Origin: Stramenopiles sp. TOSAG23-6
Lineage: Eukaryota; Sar
Length of the DNA: 36,546 nucleotides
Direction of reading: 5' to 3'
Assembly (NCBI GenBank): GCA_900128565.1
Contig: LT635941.1
Span: 1-36,546, forward strand
The notes under the pieces: model-generated
Database searches by the model: none
What the model was told of the DNA's origin: nothing
What the model saw: only the letters and a program-made list of their open reading frames with translations
Part shown: piece by piece, positions 1 through 15,000 of the stretch
Numbering within the stretch: position 1 is the stretch's first letter
How the letters are laid out: each line of letters begins with the position of its first letter
Position numbers and translations under genes: made by a program

Positions 1-81
1 TTTCTTGGGTTTTGTCGGAGCATTCACCAGTACCATAACAACCTTCAACGGCAACACATACAGCAACAGCTGCAATATTTT
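1..81 (-). repeat. Segment almost identical to gene B 24999-25079
   Basis: Gene A 1-81 matches 24999-25079 at 80 of 81 positions (the one difference is at 56/25054). It encodes CVAVEGCYGTGECSDKTQE. Similarity drops sharply just inside the gene A copy. Confidence 0.9.
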
Positions 82-3000
82 GATGTATTTTTATATTTGC
101 CTTGACACTTGTAATAACGCAGTAATGGTGAAATGGTGAATCGCAAGGATAAATTTCACCTTCCTCGCAGTAAAACCCAACAGGACATTCAATTCGTTCA
201 CTACTTCCTTCAGGACATATGTAATTTTTACCAGTTACAACATCTGTGCCCGAACAATTTTTGCGTCCCTTTCGTCGTTCGCAATAATACCCCTCCGGGC
301 ATATCTCAGTAGTCTTTGCCTTGGGACAGAAAAATCCGGCTGGACAATGTTCTGGAACTAGTGAGCCTTCTACACAAAAGTGCTTGTATTCTTTATTTTC
401 TAATCTTACGTCGCCAATATTTAAAGACCAGTCACAAGATTTCGATTCTGCAGGGGTGTAGCAATAATTCCCAACAGGACATATGCTAGACTTTCTTGAT
501 CCTTCAGGACACCATTGGCATGTCTTCGGAGATGAGTCTGCACAAAATCTATCGATATCACATCGTACTTTCAGATCCGAAGTTTCACAATAAAATCCAG
601 CTTCGCATACTTCGGGGACAGCATTTCCTCCCATACACGAAAGAGACTTTTCTTCTGCGCCCCACGTAGCAGCAACATTCCACTTACATGGCTGAACGCA
701 TTGGGCTTCATTGGTAATCGAATTACAAGCATCACTTCCTAGGCATTGACTATGACATTTAGCGACAGTATCCCGTTCATCTGTTACATCATTCCCATCC
801 TGTGTCAAACACCTTCCTCTCTGGGAAGTAGGATGCAACGTCTCTATCCAAGCACCAGACCAAGTACATGTCTCTTCTCTTTCAGCATAACCCATTCGCT
901 TGTGAGTACACTGTGACAGCTTCTCTACTTCGTGTATATGATATTTACCTTCAATATTTTCGACGCATAAGGTATCGTGATCCGTCCATGTTCCAACCTC
1001 GCCTGTAGTATCATCAGATACCGTACACGATGTCCTTGTTTTATCAGGCAACAATCTACTACGAGCAGAAAACCACGTACAAACATCGCCAGTGCAATCA
1101 CTTTCGGACTTATCAATACAATCATCGGGACCATAGCAACCTTCTGATGCTACACAAACGGGTCCATGCCAAGTACCAACTTGGCCAGTAGTACTATTTT
1201 CAGTTTCACACGAAGATAAATTATTAAGGTCCAACACAACAGAAGCATCATTTACCCAATTACATTCCGACCATAAGCATTTATTTGACACACAAGTACT
1301 AGACGAAGCAATACCAGTACAACATGCATCTGATTTGACCCAAACATTAATGTCACTATGTTTTAAACTACTAGCTGACCATAATTTGCATTCACTGATT
1401 AAAATATTGAGACCCCGATTCTGTATTTGAGTAGTGTCACTTTTACCAAAAAGGGAAACCCCAAGATATGTGCCGTTCACACTAAATTTAATATAAAACA
1501 GCTCACTTGATTGAGGAATCGATAATGATTTACCCTGTATCGCACCTTCGGTTAGCCCTGCGACATAAATATTCCCAGCCGAATCTTCCGTTGCGGTGTA
1601 GGCATTAACGTTAGCATTGTCGTCAGATACAATCTCTTTGATGAACTTTTGTTTACCCGTCGAACTATCACAGCTAATCAATAGTAAATCAGTATTTCCT
1701 TTATCATTTACTCGAGAACCTACAATTATAACATCATTTGATACCGAAGAAACATATAATGCTGCCGCCGTCGTAGCAGTCCCTGGTTTACCAAATAATG
1801 TTGTGTTTAGTATTGTCCCAGTCCCACTCATTTTTATTAAAAATGCATCTTGTGTACCGGTAATGTTGACTTCATTAAGTGTGCCGTCAGGCGTTTTTAA
1901 TGTGTTTCCAACCACCCAAATATTTCCTTTACTATCTGCAAAAAGTGCAGTTACTGTGCCATTCGTAATGTTTAAGTCCTTCTCAAATATTTCCACTAAA
2001 CTCGTACCAGTTTGAAATGAAATCAGATAACTCGTAGACTTTTTATAGACACTATTTTTGTAGTCAGCCTCTTCAAACGTATTTACTAGAACATACACCT
2101 TGCCATCAGTAGCAATGATATCGACGGGTTCGACAAGCCACACAGGTTTGTCAAATTCAAAGCATTTTTTAGTGGGTTTATCGATATTTAAATGGACAAT
2201 ACACCCGTTCGCACCGGGTTCATCTATTTTTCCTTCCTTTAACAATGCAAATATTTTCCCGGATATTGGTTGCAAAGCAAGGCCAAATGGAGTATAATAT
2301 ACGCCAGTTTCCCCAATCAATGTTTCAGACTGTAACTCGCCGTCTAAATTAAATTTCACTACTAGTAAATCAGCCTTACCAGTTAAAGCAATGTCATTGA
2401 TTGTTGACTCGGAATTGCCCAAAACCCAAACATGAGATGAATCGGTTACAATTCCGTAGCTACTAGTAGACTTTGGTAAATCTTGAGGTGTATATTTCTT
2501 CTCGATGAAAGATTTCGATGGATCTTTTGGACCACACGAAATGTTACATGTTTCCTCCCCTGATTTCCAAGCACAATCTTTTGTTTCTTCATTGTCATCT
2601 GCATCAAAATTTTCACACTCTNTTTGGCGTGTTTTCCCAATACAAGCATCTTTAAATCCACCATTACCATCAGATTCACAGCCAATAGTAGTACCAGTTG
2701 CACATGTAATTCCTGATGTTCGGACGCATCTTGGCACAGATAAATTACAATTACCTGTGCCAAAGCAACCTTCTTTGCTTACACATACATCCAAATCAGA
2801 AATATTTTTGCCGCCTATTACACATGCGTGATGATATGGTGGATCACAAGGGTATACATCTTTTCCATTTTGACAGTAGAATCCTACTGGGCATTCTTTT
2901 GGTGATCCTGTACCCTCGGGGCAGTACCACCCAACATCAGATGTTTCTTCGGTTGGAGGTACATATGTAGCACAGCTTCCAGGAACGGTCCCTTTGGGAC

Positions 3001-6000
3001 AGTACATACCTTCTGGGCATGGGTCTATTCGTATGCCGTTGCTACACATCTTCCCAAGAGGACAATCATCAGGTGATGAACTACCTTCAAGACATATATA
3101 TGATTTATCACCTCCTGCTCCTTGCATACATGGAATTTTGGTAGAAGGATCCGGACAGAAATAACCAAGAGGACAAAGAGTTCTAAACTTGGTCCCGGTA
3201 GGACAATACGAAGCTTTGCCGTCAATGTCGAGACATTTAATTTGAGTTTTTGATGTGTTACATTCGGATCCCTCTTCGCAATCTTGAGGACTAGACATAC
3301 CTGCTTCAGAATTACAGTAGTACCCATAATCGTCCGATTCACACGAATGAACATGTAAACCTTTTGTACAATAAGATCCTGCTGGACATGCTATAGGCGC
3401 ATTATTTTTTCCTGGACAATACCAAACATAATCCCTGCCTCTGAGAACAGTAACTGTAGGGACTCTGCTAGGGTCCCAAACACACGATATCGCTTCATCA
3501 GAGGACTCACAGAAGTGTCCAGCAGGGCATTCTTGCGGGTTCTTTGATCCTCTGGGACAATACGATCCGTCATTTTTACAGTATACTTCTTCTGTGCTAT
3601 TTGGTGAATAATTAGACATTGACGAAACACTAGGAGTGCCCGAGCCTTCGGGACAGTACAAAGTAAGTTCCTCTTGAGACCATATACCCATAATTGGGTT
3701 CCATTGGCATCCTTCCTCTGACTTTGACTCACAATTTGTTTGATCATATTGATGGCATCCATCTTTTCCTGTACAGTGATTTTCGCAATCTAATGGATTC
3801 TTTCTTTCTGCAGTTACATCAAGGTTGCCGAATTTTGTGATACATTTACCTCTAGGCCTATTTGGATGAGTATGAGATTTCCACGAACCATCCCAATGAC
3901 ACGTTTCTCCTGTATTTGCAAGCCCAACATACAAACTATTTCCGTCGCAGGATGTTGAATCTACTACTGGAATTACTTTGGAGTGTGATGCTGTTGTTGA
4001 GACACATTTATTTTGGGAATCATTACAACCCTCCGTGTAACTTACATCTGTACAACATACTCTATGTGAAAACCTAACAAGTCTCGCATTAGTTGAATCA
4101 CTATAAATATTTGCCCAATAAATACGACATCGTGTGTAGACAATTCCCAATCCCATATTTGCTCGACCAGCTTCGTTAAGTAGCGGATAATTAGTCGATA
4201 TTGGTCTCAAATACGGATTCTCGCCATTGTTATCAAATTCAGCTAATTGCATACTCACGCTATCATCAGTCTTGGTCTGTACTGCTACGTAAATGTTATT
4301 AAATTCGTCGGCAACCATATCTAATGTTTTTATGAGCATTAAACTGCCTAAATTCAAAGTAAAATTACAATCTTTTGTTTCTGCATTACCATCTGCATCA
4401 ACATCTTCACATTCACTTTGTGTAAATTTCCCAACACAAGCATCTCTAAATCCACCAGAATTATCAGATTCACACCCTGTAGTAGTATCATTTGTACATG
4501 TTACAGTCGAAGCTTGAAAACACTCAACTTCCTTGTGAATTACTTCTTCAGTCATATTTCCACTATCGTCAAATTGTAAGAGTAATGCTCTCCGAGTAGT
4601 AGAGCCAGTGATTATGTTTTCCTTAAAGCCTGCAACCCAAATTCGTTCAATGGAATCAACAATTATAGAAGTTCCAACAGTTAAAGATAAAGGAATGGCA
4701 ACAATTTCAGTGAAAACGATATCTCCATTGCTCTGAATTTTTCTGAGAAAAAGACTTTGTTGGCCAGTTTTTGGGTCAATTGTGTGACCTGTGAGGTATA
4801 AATCCCCAGACGAGTCAATAGCAAAATCCTTGACACTTCCAAAACCACTAAAGATTTTTCTTTTTGTAGGGTTTGTATCTGTATCAGAAGGTTGGAATTC
4901 AACAAGCCAAGATTCCTGGTGATTCCAAAGACCGTACTTTTCAACAGTGATAAGTGTATAATATTTAGTTTTGCTAAAATTGGACAAAACTCCAATCGGA
5001 ATAGTTTTATAGCCCTTGCCAAAATTATCGAAATTTAAAGTTTTTGTACCTGTATGTGCACCATCCGAAGAGAATTGCAATAAAGATATCGGATGTTCAT
5101 CATAGTCAATATTTCCTTCTACGACAGCAACTATTACACCCCCGTCACCAGTAATGGCAAAACCACCAACATTGTAGGACTTTCCAGAGATACCCCACTG
5201 ATATGTAACAGTTTCGCTTTCACTGGCAATCTTTTGAAGCAAAATATCACGAATCCCTGTGAATCCATCATTTTCCCATGTACAATCCGATGTTTCTGTA
5301 TTATTATCTGCATCAAAATCTACACATTCACTTTGCGTTAATTTCCCGATACAAGCATCTCTAAACCCACCACTACCATCAGACTCGCATCCTGCAGTAC
5401 TGCCATCTGTGCATGTTACGGATGATGTTTGAGAACAGATAATTCCCTTTTCTGCGATGACCCAAACGACTCCATCTTTGTTTACATTTACCATAGCACC
5501 GGTAATATTCGTTGAACCTTCACCAAATACATGTCTATCCGTATCTTCTTCGGAAGTTCTATCTGTAAGGCTGCAGGATTGTATCGTGCTTGTTTCAGCA
5601 CAAATAGTTGATCCTTCCAATGAAATCCCTTTCAAAACACCAATTTTGTTGTTATTATTCTCATCATGAGTAGCGCATAGCGTTTCATCGCTATGACCTG
5701 TAATTTCGGTAACAGTTTCAACCCATTCACATCCTGTATCTCTACATTTATCGGCGGTATCTTGCAATTTACATGTATCATAACTTACAGTGATTATATA
5801 ATCACATTTCGCGTTTTGAAAACACGTTGTGGCATCTAAATTAGGACATTCAGAATAAGAACTAACACACTTTTTGTCATCTGTTAGCCATGTACACTCT
5901 GAATTTGATGTACACCCAGATATGTCTAGCCCACTACAATCAGATACTGCGCTTAGTTTACACTGACCTGTTGTATAACAGCCCCTTTTAATGATACACA

Positions 6001-9000
6001 TTTCGTTTTCTTCCCATGTTCCTACCAAGCCTGTTTCAGCTGTTGGTGTTATACAAGAAATTTCAGACGTTCTCGTATTTAATATTTTATTGCTACTGAT
6101 CCAGAGACACCCATCACCACACTCATTGCACCCACTTTGACACGAACTCTTAGTTTTAAGCGCATTACACGCGGCATTATTATAACATCCTTCAACAGCA
6201 CGACACACAGGGCCATACCAATTGATATTTATATCAGGAGAGCCGGTGGGGTAATCGAAACAATTTTTCACATCCTGTGCTGAAACAGAATAAGGTTTGG
6301 TTACACCATTATCAAGTATACAAGATGACCCTTGCCATGTACTTGTCCATATTCCTACTTTGCCATTGGTAGAATCATGTTTTATACATGATTCTTCAGT
6401 TAAACGAGACGTTAAAATATATGAGTTTCCAACTATCCATTCACAATTGCTAGTGTCATTGCATACCGAATCTACATCTGTATTACATCTACCTGTCCCA
6501 TAACAACCTTCTCTAGCAATACAAACATGGCCGTGCCAACTACCATATTCAAAAGTTGTTTCATCAGGTTCGCGGCAAGACTTGAAGTTTGTACGATCCG
6601 CCAGAAGCTTTTCGCCTTTATTAATCCAATTACAATTGGTAGAATCATCACACTCTTGCTTTGAACTATTATCAGTACAATCTTTACTTCCAAAGCAACC
6701 ATCCACACTAACACATGAAGCAACTTGAGCAATGTTTTTATTGTTTACAAGACATGCATGATGATACGGGGCATCACAAGGATACTTTGAATGGCCAAAT
6801 TCACAGTAGAATCCAGGAGGGCATTTACCTCTTTTGGCGCTTCCAGCTGGACAATAATCACCATTTCTATCGCATTGATGATTTTCAGTTTCACCAATGT
6901 CATCACAAAAATATCCCACAGGACAAGTGTGACACTGTGGAAGTTGATAATCAGATGTATTGTAACTCCCGGGAGAACAACTTTCACAAGAACCACCATC
7001 TTTTAAATATTTACCTGGGCCACACAAATTAGCTACTACAGGTTCACTCCAAGCTCCCCAGTCAATTTCAAAATCACCATTGCTTGCTCTAACCCTTACC
7101 CTGTATTCTTCACTGTCGTCAACAGGATAAAGCCGAAAGAATCTGTCACCAGAACTACATCCAGAGATGTCCATGATTTTATCATCACTACCTTTGTTGC
7201 CATCGTCGTTCTCCCCCGGAGCGTATACTCTAAATGCTTTTGTAACAAAGTCAATATTAGTGTTAACATCGAAGCCAATTTTTGATATCTTTCGTCCACC
7301 ATTTGCGGGACACGTAAACATTATAATAAGGGCTTCGCTTGAAGCACCTGTGGGTAAACGTACATCCCAACACTTCACATCACCCCCACAAGGAAATAAT
7401 CGGAAGTTTTTACCTACGCGTTTCATAGAAGTTGCAAAAGCTCCATCAGCAGAATTTGGTCCCTGAAACATTTGAACAATTTCTGGTGGACTAATATTCT
7501 GTATCTTTAAAGAGCTATACATGTCTGCAGATTTTCCAACGGAATTTGATGCTTGTACACGTAACATGAGATCCATATTTGGCTCATCGACAGACATATT
7601 ACTCAGCACGGCAAGCTTAAGTGACCCTGGGGTACCATATAAAACCCAACCGGGTGCATTCCAGTCACAGTTCCCACCACAGTCTGTCTTTCCCTTCTGA
7701 AGACATGTCTCATAAGAAGTTTTGACACAAAATGACTCTGTTTTATGTGGATCACGTACCCAGCTACAATCTTCATCGCCGTTACAAGAACTTTCGACAG
7801 TAATTTTGTCGCAATCGGTTACTATCGGCCTACAATATGCTTTGTTGCCCCACCCACAGTCCTCGTTTGCATCACAAGTATCTTTATCATGCTCAAAACA
7901 TTTTAGGTCATTTGATATGGCATGACATGCTTCGTATATAAATTGAAATTGGTATCTCATTTTCTCAGAATCGATGTCAATACCTTCAATAACTGGAACT
8001 CTTGCCACAATTGTACCATTCATAGATACAACTTGAATTGGTTTTGCATCGATACCATCTAACCAATATGGCTTTGTAATCTTTAGACACTGGCCTGGTA
8101 AAGATACTCTATATGTTGTATATATATCATGGTCAGTTAATGATGCCCATTCTTCTGTAGTTGCGTCCACAAATACATTCCTTGGTTTTTCAGCATATAA
8201 CTCTTCTAAACTCGAAATTGCAAACCCAATACCCGATTGAAATGTAATCTCCCCTTCCCACGAGCATTTTTCTGCCTTACTTCGCTCCGAGTTATCTAAA
8301 CAAACTGATGATGTATCGTGTTGTTCACAACCGCTACTTCCCGTTTCTATGTTTTTACAACTTATTTGTGTTGCTTCCTGAATTTTTCCAATTTCGTCAC
8401 CATTCGAATTATACACAGAATCATTTTGCTGAAAAGGTTGTGATATATCACCAGAAATTTTGATGACTGTATCATCAATTTCATATGCTTCAAGAACGCG
8501 CAAACGCTCACTGACTTTTCCAAAGTATACATTGTTTGGTGTAAATAAACTCATACCTGGAATAAACTTTTTCCATACAGGATCCATCCACGTACCATCT
8601 GAGTCTTTACACTGACTTTCCCAGCTGGAAGACGTGCCTTCACTTTCCACTGTATCGGACACATCGTGGGTCCCGTACATGCAGGAAGGAAACTTCAATA
8701 TGTTTTTTCCATTCTGGATGATTTTATTGAAGGTATTTCCTGGTAGTTTATATATTAATCGTTTATACAGTTCAATTAAATTTGGAAGTTCTTCCAAGGT
8801 TCCAGGAGCAAGAAAAGTAAGATTTGCTTCCCACGAACAAGCATCATTTCTTCGACAATCAATGAATGTTTTGTGCTTTGCACATTGGGGGGGGGTCTCT
8901 TTATCCTTACAAGCTAATTCTTCTACGCCAGTCAGTTTTCCTATTAAAGTTCCATCAGCTTTGTATACAGTGTCGCCTGGTTTAAATGAGTGGGGAATTG

Positions 9001-12000
9001 CACCACCAGATACCCTGATTATTGCTGTTTCCTTATTGTATGTGTTAATAACATGTAATGTAGAGTCACCGCCACATACATCGCATTCACTTTGTGTATT
9101 TGCAACACCGCCAGGAACAATGCATGTATTTTGGAAAAATATTTAACAAAAAATAGTTAGGTACAACATTTCGTACGAAAAAAAATCAAATTTGAAAAAA
9201 AAATAAAACATACATTTTTCTGGTATAAACGACGCGACTTCCTTTTCACCCTTGACCAAAGGCACATTTTTGTATACTGGATCACTCCAATGACAATTAC
9301 TCTTTAGACATGAACTTTCTGTCGTCAAAGAACTACATACTTTTACTTCTACTACATGTTTATCCCAGGTACCCCCTGAATCAGTACAATCTTTTTCATT
9401 GTCCACTTCATCGGATACATCATTGCCCCCGTACACACAGTAAGAAGCCGTACCACCAATGCAGCCCCCAGCATCACTGTAGCATACGTTGTAGTTGGTA
9501 ATCGCATCAAATCCTGAAGATAAGTGAAACTCAACAAAACCATGATTTAAATGTGTGACTAATAACGGAAATGGACCTGCTACAAAGTCAGTTGCAGTCT
9601 CACAAACTTCTTTGGTAATTACAATCAATGGCATTACTACCCACGCCCCATGATGTGGACTATCGCGAACAATATCTTCTAATTCAAAAGATAAGATTGT
9701 CTTTTCTTCATCTTCATTATTACGGATCGTACCATTATATGATACCACTTTGGGATTTTCAATACACATAGTTGCACCCGAACCACCTGTATACTGCCCC
9801 TCTTGGCATACTTTACAAGTCGATTTCGTATTCGCAAAAGCTGTTGATGGTAGTTCAGCACCTGGGCCTGTGGCACCTGGGTCAGGAAAGTATTTACCTA
9901 CTTCGCAATCTATACAATCACCAACCTCATCGTGATCAATTGCACGAACAATTGAGTTATCTGGAATTCTGATGTACTTTCCAGCCACACAACTTATACA
10001 AGATACCGATCCTGTCATATCCTGATACTTTCCAGGGTCGCATACTATACAACTGAAAGGAGCCCGATCGGTGTATGTGGCTAAATTCTGTGGTACAGGA
10101 CTATGTTTACCTTTTGCACAGACATGACATGTTCCTTCGCCTTCATTACTATACTTCCCCGCTTCACAGAGGATACAATCTCCTGGGGCATCGTGATTTT
10201 TATTGTACACTTCCCATTTACAAATGAATGCACGCCCCGAATACCGCCCATCCTTCCATATTCCAATTTTACCATTGTCATCCTCATCGGGTGCTTCACA
10301 CAATTCTTTTGTTTCACGAGTCAGTTTCTCCTCATTTACCCATGTACAGCCACTATCGCTTGATTCGCCACACGTAATTTCGTCGTCTATATCTCTACAT
10401 TGAACTGAACCGTAACATCCTTGTACACACATACACTCAGGAAGAGGGAAAGTCTCACTAATACACTTTGCTTTTGTGGAAATTGCGCTACAAGTATCGC
10501 CATCGTTACTATCTACTGCTGTACATGCTGGAGGAGTAGAAGGTAGATAGCTTCCAGCGGGGCACGATATACAATTAGATTCTTTCACTTGCCCGTCAGA
10601 ATCATTCCATTTACCCGTGGCACAAATTTTACAATCAGAAATATGATCATGCTCACTTTCACGTCCATCAGCAACACCTCCAGGAGCATCAAGATATTGA
10701 CCAGCAGGACAGTTCAGGCAACGATCTTCGTCTCTGACATTCATATCAGTTATGGCCCAAAATTTACCGGGGACACAAACAATACAATCCTCCACCTGAT
10801 TATGCAATGACGGTGTAACGTCATCAATAATGTATGAACCTGCTGGACAGTGTTTGCACCTTGCTGATGATTTCACACCATTGGGTTCATCGCTGTATTT
10901 TCCTGGGGGGCAAGTATTGCAAGAATTTATACTTATTTGGCCTATTTTTTCTTGATAAGTTCCACCTGGGCAGTTATAACAATCGCTTTCATGATCATGC
11001 TTACTTGTAGTATCATAACTTGTCAAGGGATTTAGTAAACCAGCTTCATCATTATATTTCCCCATGGGGCATTTTTCACATTCCGTGGCTCCAAGAGTAT
11101 CAGAATATCTCCCAATTTGACAAACAAGACATTTGCCAAGAGAGCTATGCGCATCAGATTTATCGCTGATACTCGCTGAGGCATCGGCACTGGCAAGAAA
11201 TCTACCTTTTATACACAATATACAATCTTTTACGGGATCTCCTTGACCCTTCAAAGGATTATATCTCCCACCAGGGCAAGGTTCACAGTCCCTTATATTG
11301 TCGTGGTCAGAAGGATTTCCCTGAGTTCTTACTGTCCCAGCGGGACACATAATACAAGAGGTAGCCCCCTTTATATCTACGTATTGACCTTCACTACAAG
11401 CTGCACAATCCATTATAGGATTTGAAGAATATTCGCCCATTTTACAGATATCGCATGTAGTAGCACCTATGCCTGTTCCGGTCATTGATCCAACGGGACA
11501 GACAAAACAAGAAGTTGGAAGATTGGGTTGGCCTTCAAAAGTGTATTTTCCAGGTCCACACTTTTCACATCTATCAGATCCTTCGTTCTCTGAAAATGAT
11601 CCGGGCTCACACTTTACACAGACATTATTATCATTGTGTTCCTTTTTTCCTGCCTCACAAGGCAAGCATTTGGTAGCGTCACCTGGTGGCGTGATATATC
11701 CTTCACGACAAGCTTTACAAGAAGATGCCCCCATGGTTTCAATAAATTTCCCATAAGGACAATTGATACAACTTGTTTCATTACGTTCAGAACCAATATA
11801 TTTTCCTACTTCACAGGGAGAACATGAACCACTCGCGTATTCCGTCGAGGTAGAAAATACGTCAGGTACAAAAAAGTTTCCTTTGGGGCACATTTCACAT
11901 AATGTATTTGTTGTTCGAGTGCCTAGAGTAATTACACAGTTGTCTTCGGAAGGTATAGTATGCGGCAGACATTCACCGAGACCGCTTTCTGGAGTATAGT

Positions 12001-15000
12001 AACCAGTGGCACATAATTTACACGCGCTATCAACGTAACTCCTATTTTTGAAACGAATAAGAACTTTTCCGTGGCCATCATGATCGCTCGGATGTTGAAT
12101 ATGATCAATGTATTTAATTTTTCGAAGGTCATCTTCGCTATTATCTGTGAGATTTGTGGCAATGAAACTTGTCCCCCCTTTACCTCCTCTATTATCAGTA
12201 ATGTACATCGTGTCTGGACTATTTTCACCAGAGTATCCAAAGTCTCCACCAATCCAACCACCTCCACCACCACCAGCATTTTTGCCGCCGTTACCACCAC
12301 CACCAAATCCACCCCATGCAAATGTGACACTACCACCGGCAGCACCTTCATCTATTGATTTGCCACCTCCTGCCGGAAGATTTGATTGATCTAATATATT
12401 TACATTATACACCGTAGTACCTGTCGACACTATCGAACATGTACCCCCCAAGCATGATGAATATTTTTGGTGCCAAATACAAGACGCCGCATAGCACATT
12501 TGAACATTTGTAGCTTTGCTACAATTTCCTGAATTCTCCAACGGATTATTAGTACACACAATATTGGGATCAAAATCAATTTTCATTCCCCATGTACAAT
12601 CCGAGGAGCCACACACTTTATCTCGAAGACATTCAGATGCCTTATACTCATAGACTTCTGAATCCATATTTGTCATACTATAGCACGCAGAATTGGAACT
12701 GATGGAAACCACTTCTCCTAAAAATCCTCCATGCTCGCTGTATACCCGATCCCCTTGTTTCCAAGACACGTATGGGGGTTCTGAAGCTGGTGCAGGTGCA
12801 GGAGTTTTTACAATAACTGATGGCATTCCAGTGTTTGTGTATGATATTGTATTAAATCCTTTTGGGAATTCATCAATAGCCTTGGCCCCATAACCAACTT
12901 CAGAAAACCCTGAACCACCAGCGCCTCCATTCGGTACAATTTCTTTTCTGCCATCAGCCATATTTAATTGAAGATCTGCACCAAAGCCACCCAATAACTT
13001 ATATAGTGGTTTATATTGACAGTTTCCACCCTTTGTAACTTTCACAATCGAGATAGGACCAGTTGCTTTCCATATACCCGTGCCAGTTTCTCGATTGACT
13101 GTCGTACACGAAGAATCTGGTGTTCGGGNATTCCATACCATGCCACGACAACCACCGCAAGTGACGGGACATGCTTGCATAGTAGTCTGAGCTGGATCTG
13201 ACCAAATGACGTCATCGGTGTTGCAATTTTCTACCGATTGTGCACAATACATTTGATCGTTGCTTTTATCTTCGCGATCTTTGCAAAGTGATGACTCGTG
13301 GTGATGGTGTGGACCTATGATCCACTCACAAGTTTCAACTTCCTCACACGTAGCCTTAGTCTCATATTTACCTTTGCACACGGAAACAGCCTCTTTCCAT
13401 ATACAACCTTTTGAAGTCAAATCATTACACGAAATTCTATCTTTTCCCGTACAGTAAAAGCACTTATTATCATTCACTGTATTNTCACAATCGCAAAATG
13501 CAGGCTCTTCGGGAGGGGATCCAACACCGTTGTGGTAACAACCTTGGTCAATGATACATTCTCCAAAGTCAACCCATATCCCCATTTCATAAGTAGTTGA
13601 GTTTACCCCTTCGCATGATGCTCGCGAATATTTTTCATGAAGTGATTTTGTATTGGCAGGTACCCAACTACAATTAAGGTTATCCTCATTGTGACATGTC
13701 TCTTCATCAGTTACACCACTACAATTTTCGAAACTATCATAACCACTGTCCATATTTCCAATGCACCCTTCTGCAGATATACAAACACCCGAATACCACG
13801 TACGANTTTTACCAGTTCCAGAATTGTTCTCACATGCGTCCATAAGGATTTCAGTTTCGGCTTTAATCCATTTACAATCGGTAGTATTTTCACATGTAAA
13901 TACGTTGTTAATATCAGCACAATTTCCAGTTCCGTAGCAACCTTCAGTTGTAACACATATAGGATTAGGACTCGAAGCATTACACTCAATTAAAATTTGA
14001 GCTTCAGGCATTTCTTCACAGCAGTTTTCTTCGCCTTCTACGCATTCGAATACAATATTTCCTGCAACATAACCATCACCCGCATTTATTATTTCAACAT
14101 TCTCCAAGACTTGATTTCTCATACGAGTTTTTCCTCCTCCTCCAACAGAGGTATTATACCCAGAGTAATGTGATGCAACACCTTCTGAATTGACACCACC
14201 ATTACCTCCTTCAGGTCCATTATTTGGATTTGCATAGTTGACCAAGTATAACACGGCATGTTCTTTCAAAGGAAGAATATCCCAAGAACACGAATCAGCA
14301 TTTTTACACTCTTGTTCGCTGTCTTCATATGTGCTACATTCTGCTGCGTCACCAACACAAGACATTTTATTATCCATTTCAATCTTTGCATAAAACAGAC
14401 AATTATCATGGTAATTGCAGTCATCTTTATCTAGCTTCTCGCAGTCACTTTCCGACGCAGTATTAATACCATGACAACGTGCAATCTGTTTGGCTGTCAC
14501 TCTACGAGAATCGCCTTCTTCTGTATACAGATTGTTGCCAATCTGAATGGCTCTCCAGAGGGTATCGTATTTTGTTTCATTCCATTCTCCTCCGACATCC
14601 CACCCTGATACCATAATATATGGAGGTGTACTTTTTTGTATTTTCCATCCTTCAGCTTGACCGTGACCATAACCACTACCACCAGCACCACCAGCAATAA
14701 GCAAAATATTCTTTTCTGATACTTTCTTTGGATTTTTGTCACTGCCGAGAAACACAAAAGTTCCACCAGAACCTCCACCGGAATATGTTGCGCGAGTGTC
14801 ACCCATGTTGGAAGAAGTTCCAATTGTACCCATCTGTCCTACTAAAATAAAAATCTTGGTACCTCTGGTGAGCTTAAAGTGACCTTCAACGTGTCCACCA
14901 TTTCCTTTAACTCTTGGCACATTGCGCGGACATGTGTAAGTTTTGTCAACCCCATTCATATTTGTTCTACATTCAGTCCAAACATCCCCTGCACCATATG

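Larger units (their letters stand above)
4090..5460 (-). other. Gene A beta-propeller-like block 1
   Basis: Low-Cys segment with repeated strands like WGISGKSYNVGGFAITGD, FAIDSSGDLYLTGHT and IWVAGFK, ending in short acidic turns (F..DG..TGT). The pattern of G.T, D.......F and I.VAG resembles SBBP/NHL-type beta-propeller repeats. It is interrupted by two copies of a Cys module (about 5276-5435 and 4362-4510). Gene B lacks this block at the equivalent place. Confidence 0.55.

Noticed and set aside
9143-9145. TAA as the true end of gene A
   Set aside because: The frame beyond the 90-bp insertion continues with direct homology to gene B for 9 kb, and the last 22 residues before the stop are AT-rich low-complexity (FYFFFKFDFF).
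8634-9146. Plus-strand open frame of 170 codons
   Set aside because: It lies antisense to gene A, where Cys-rich codon bias leaves long open antisense frames. It has no domain and no coherent composition.
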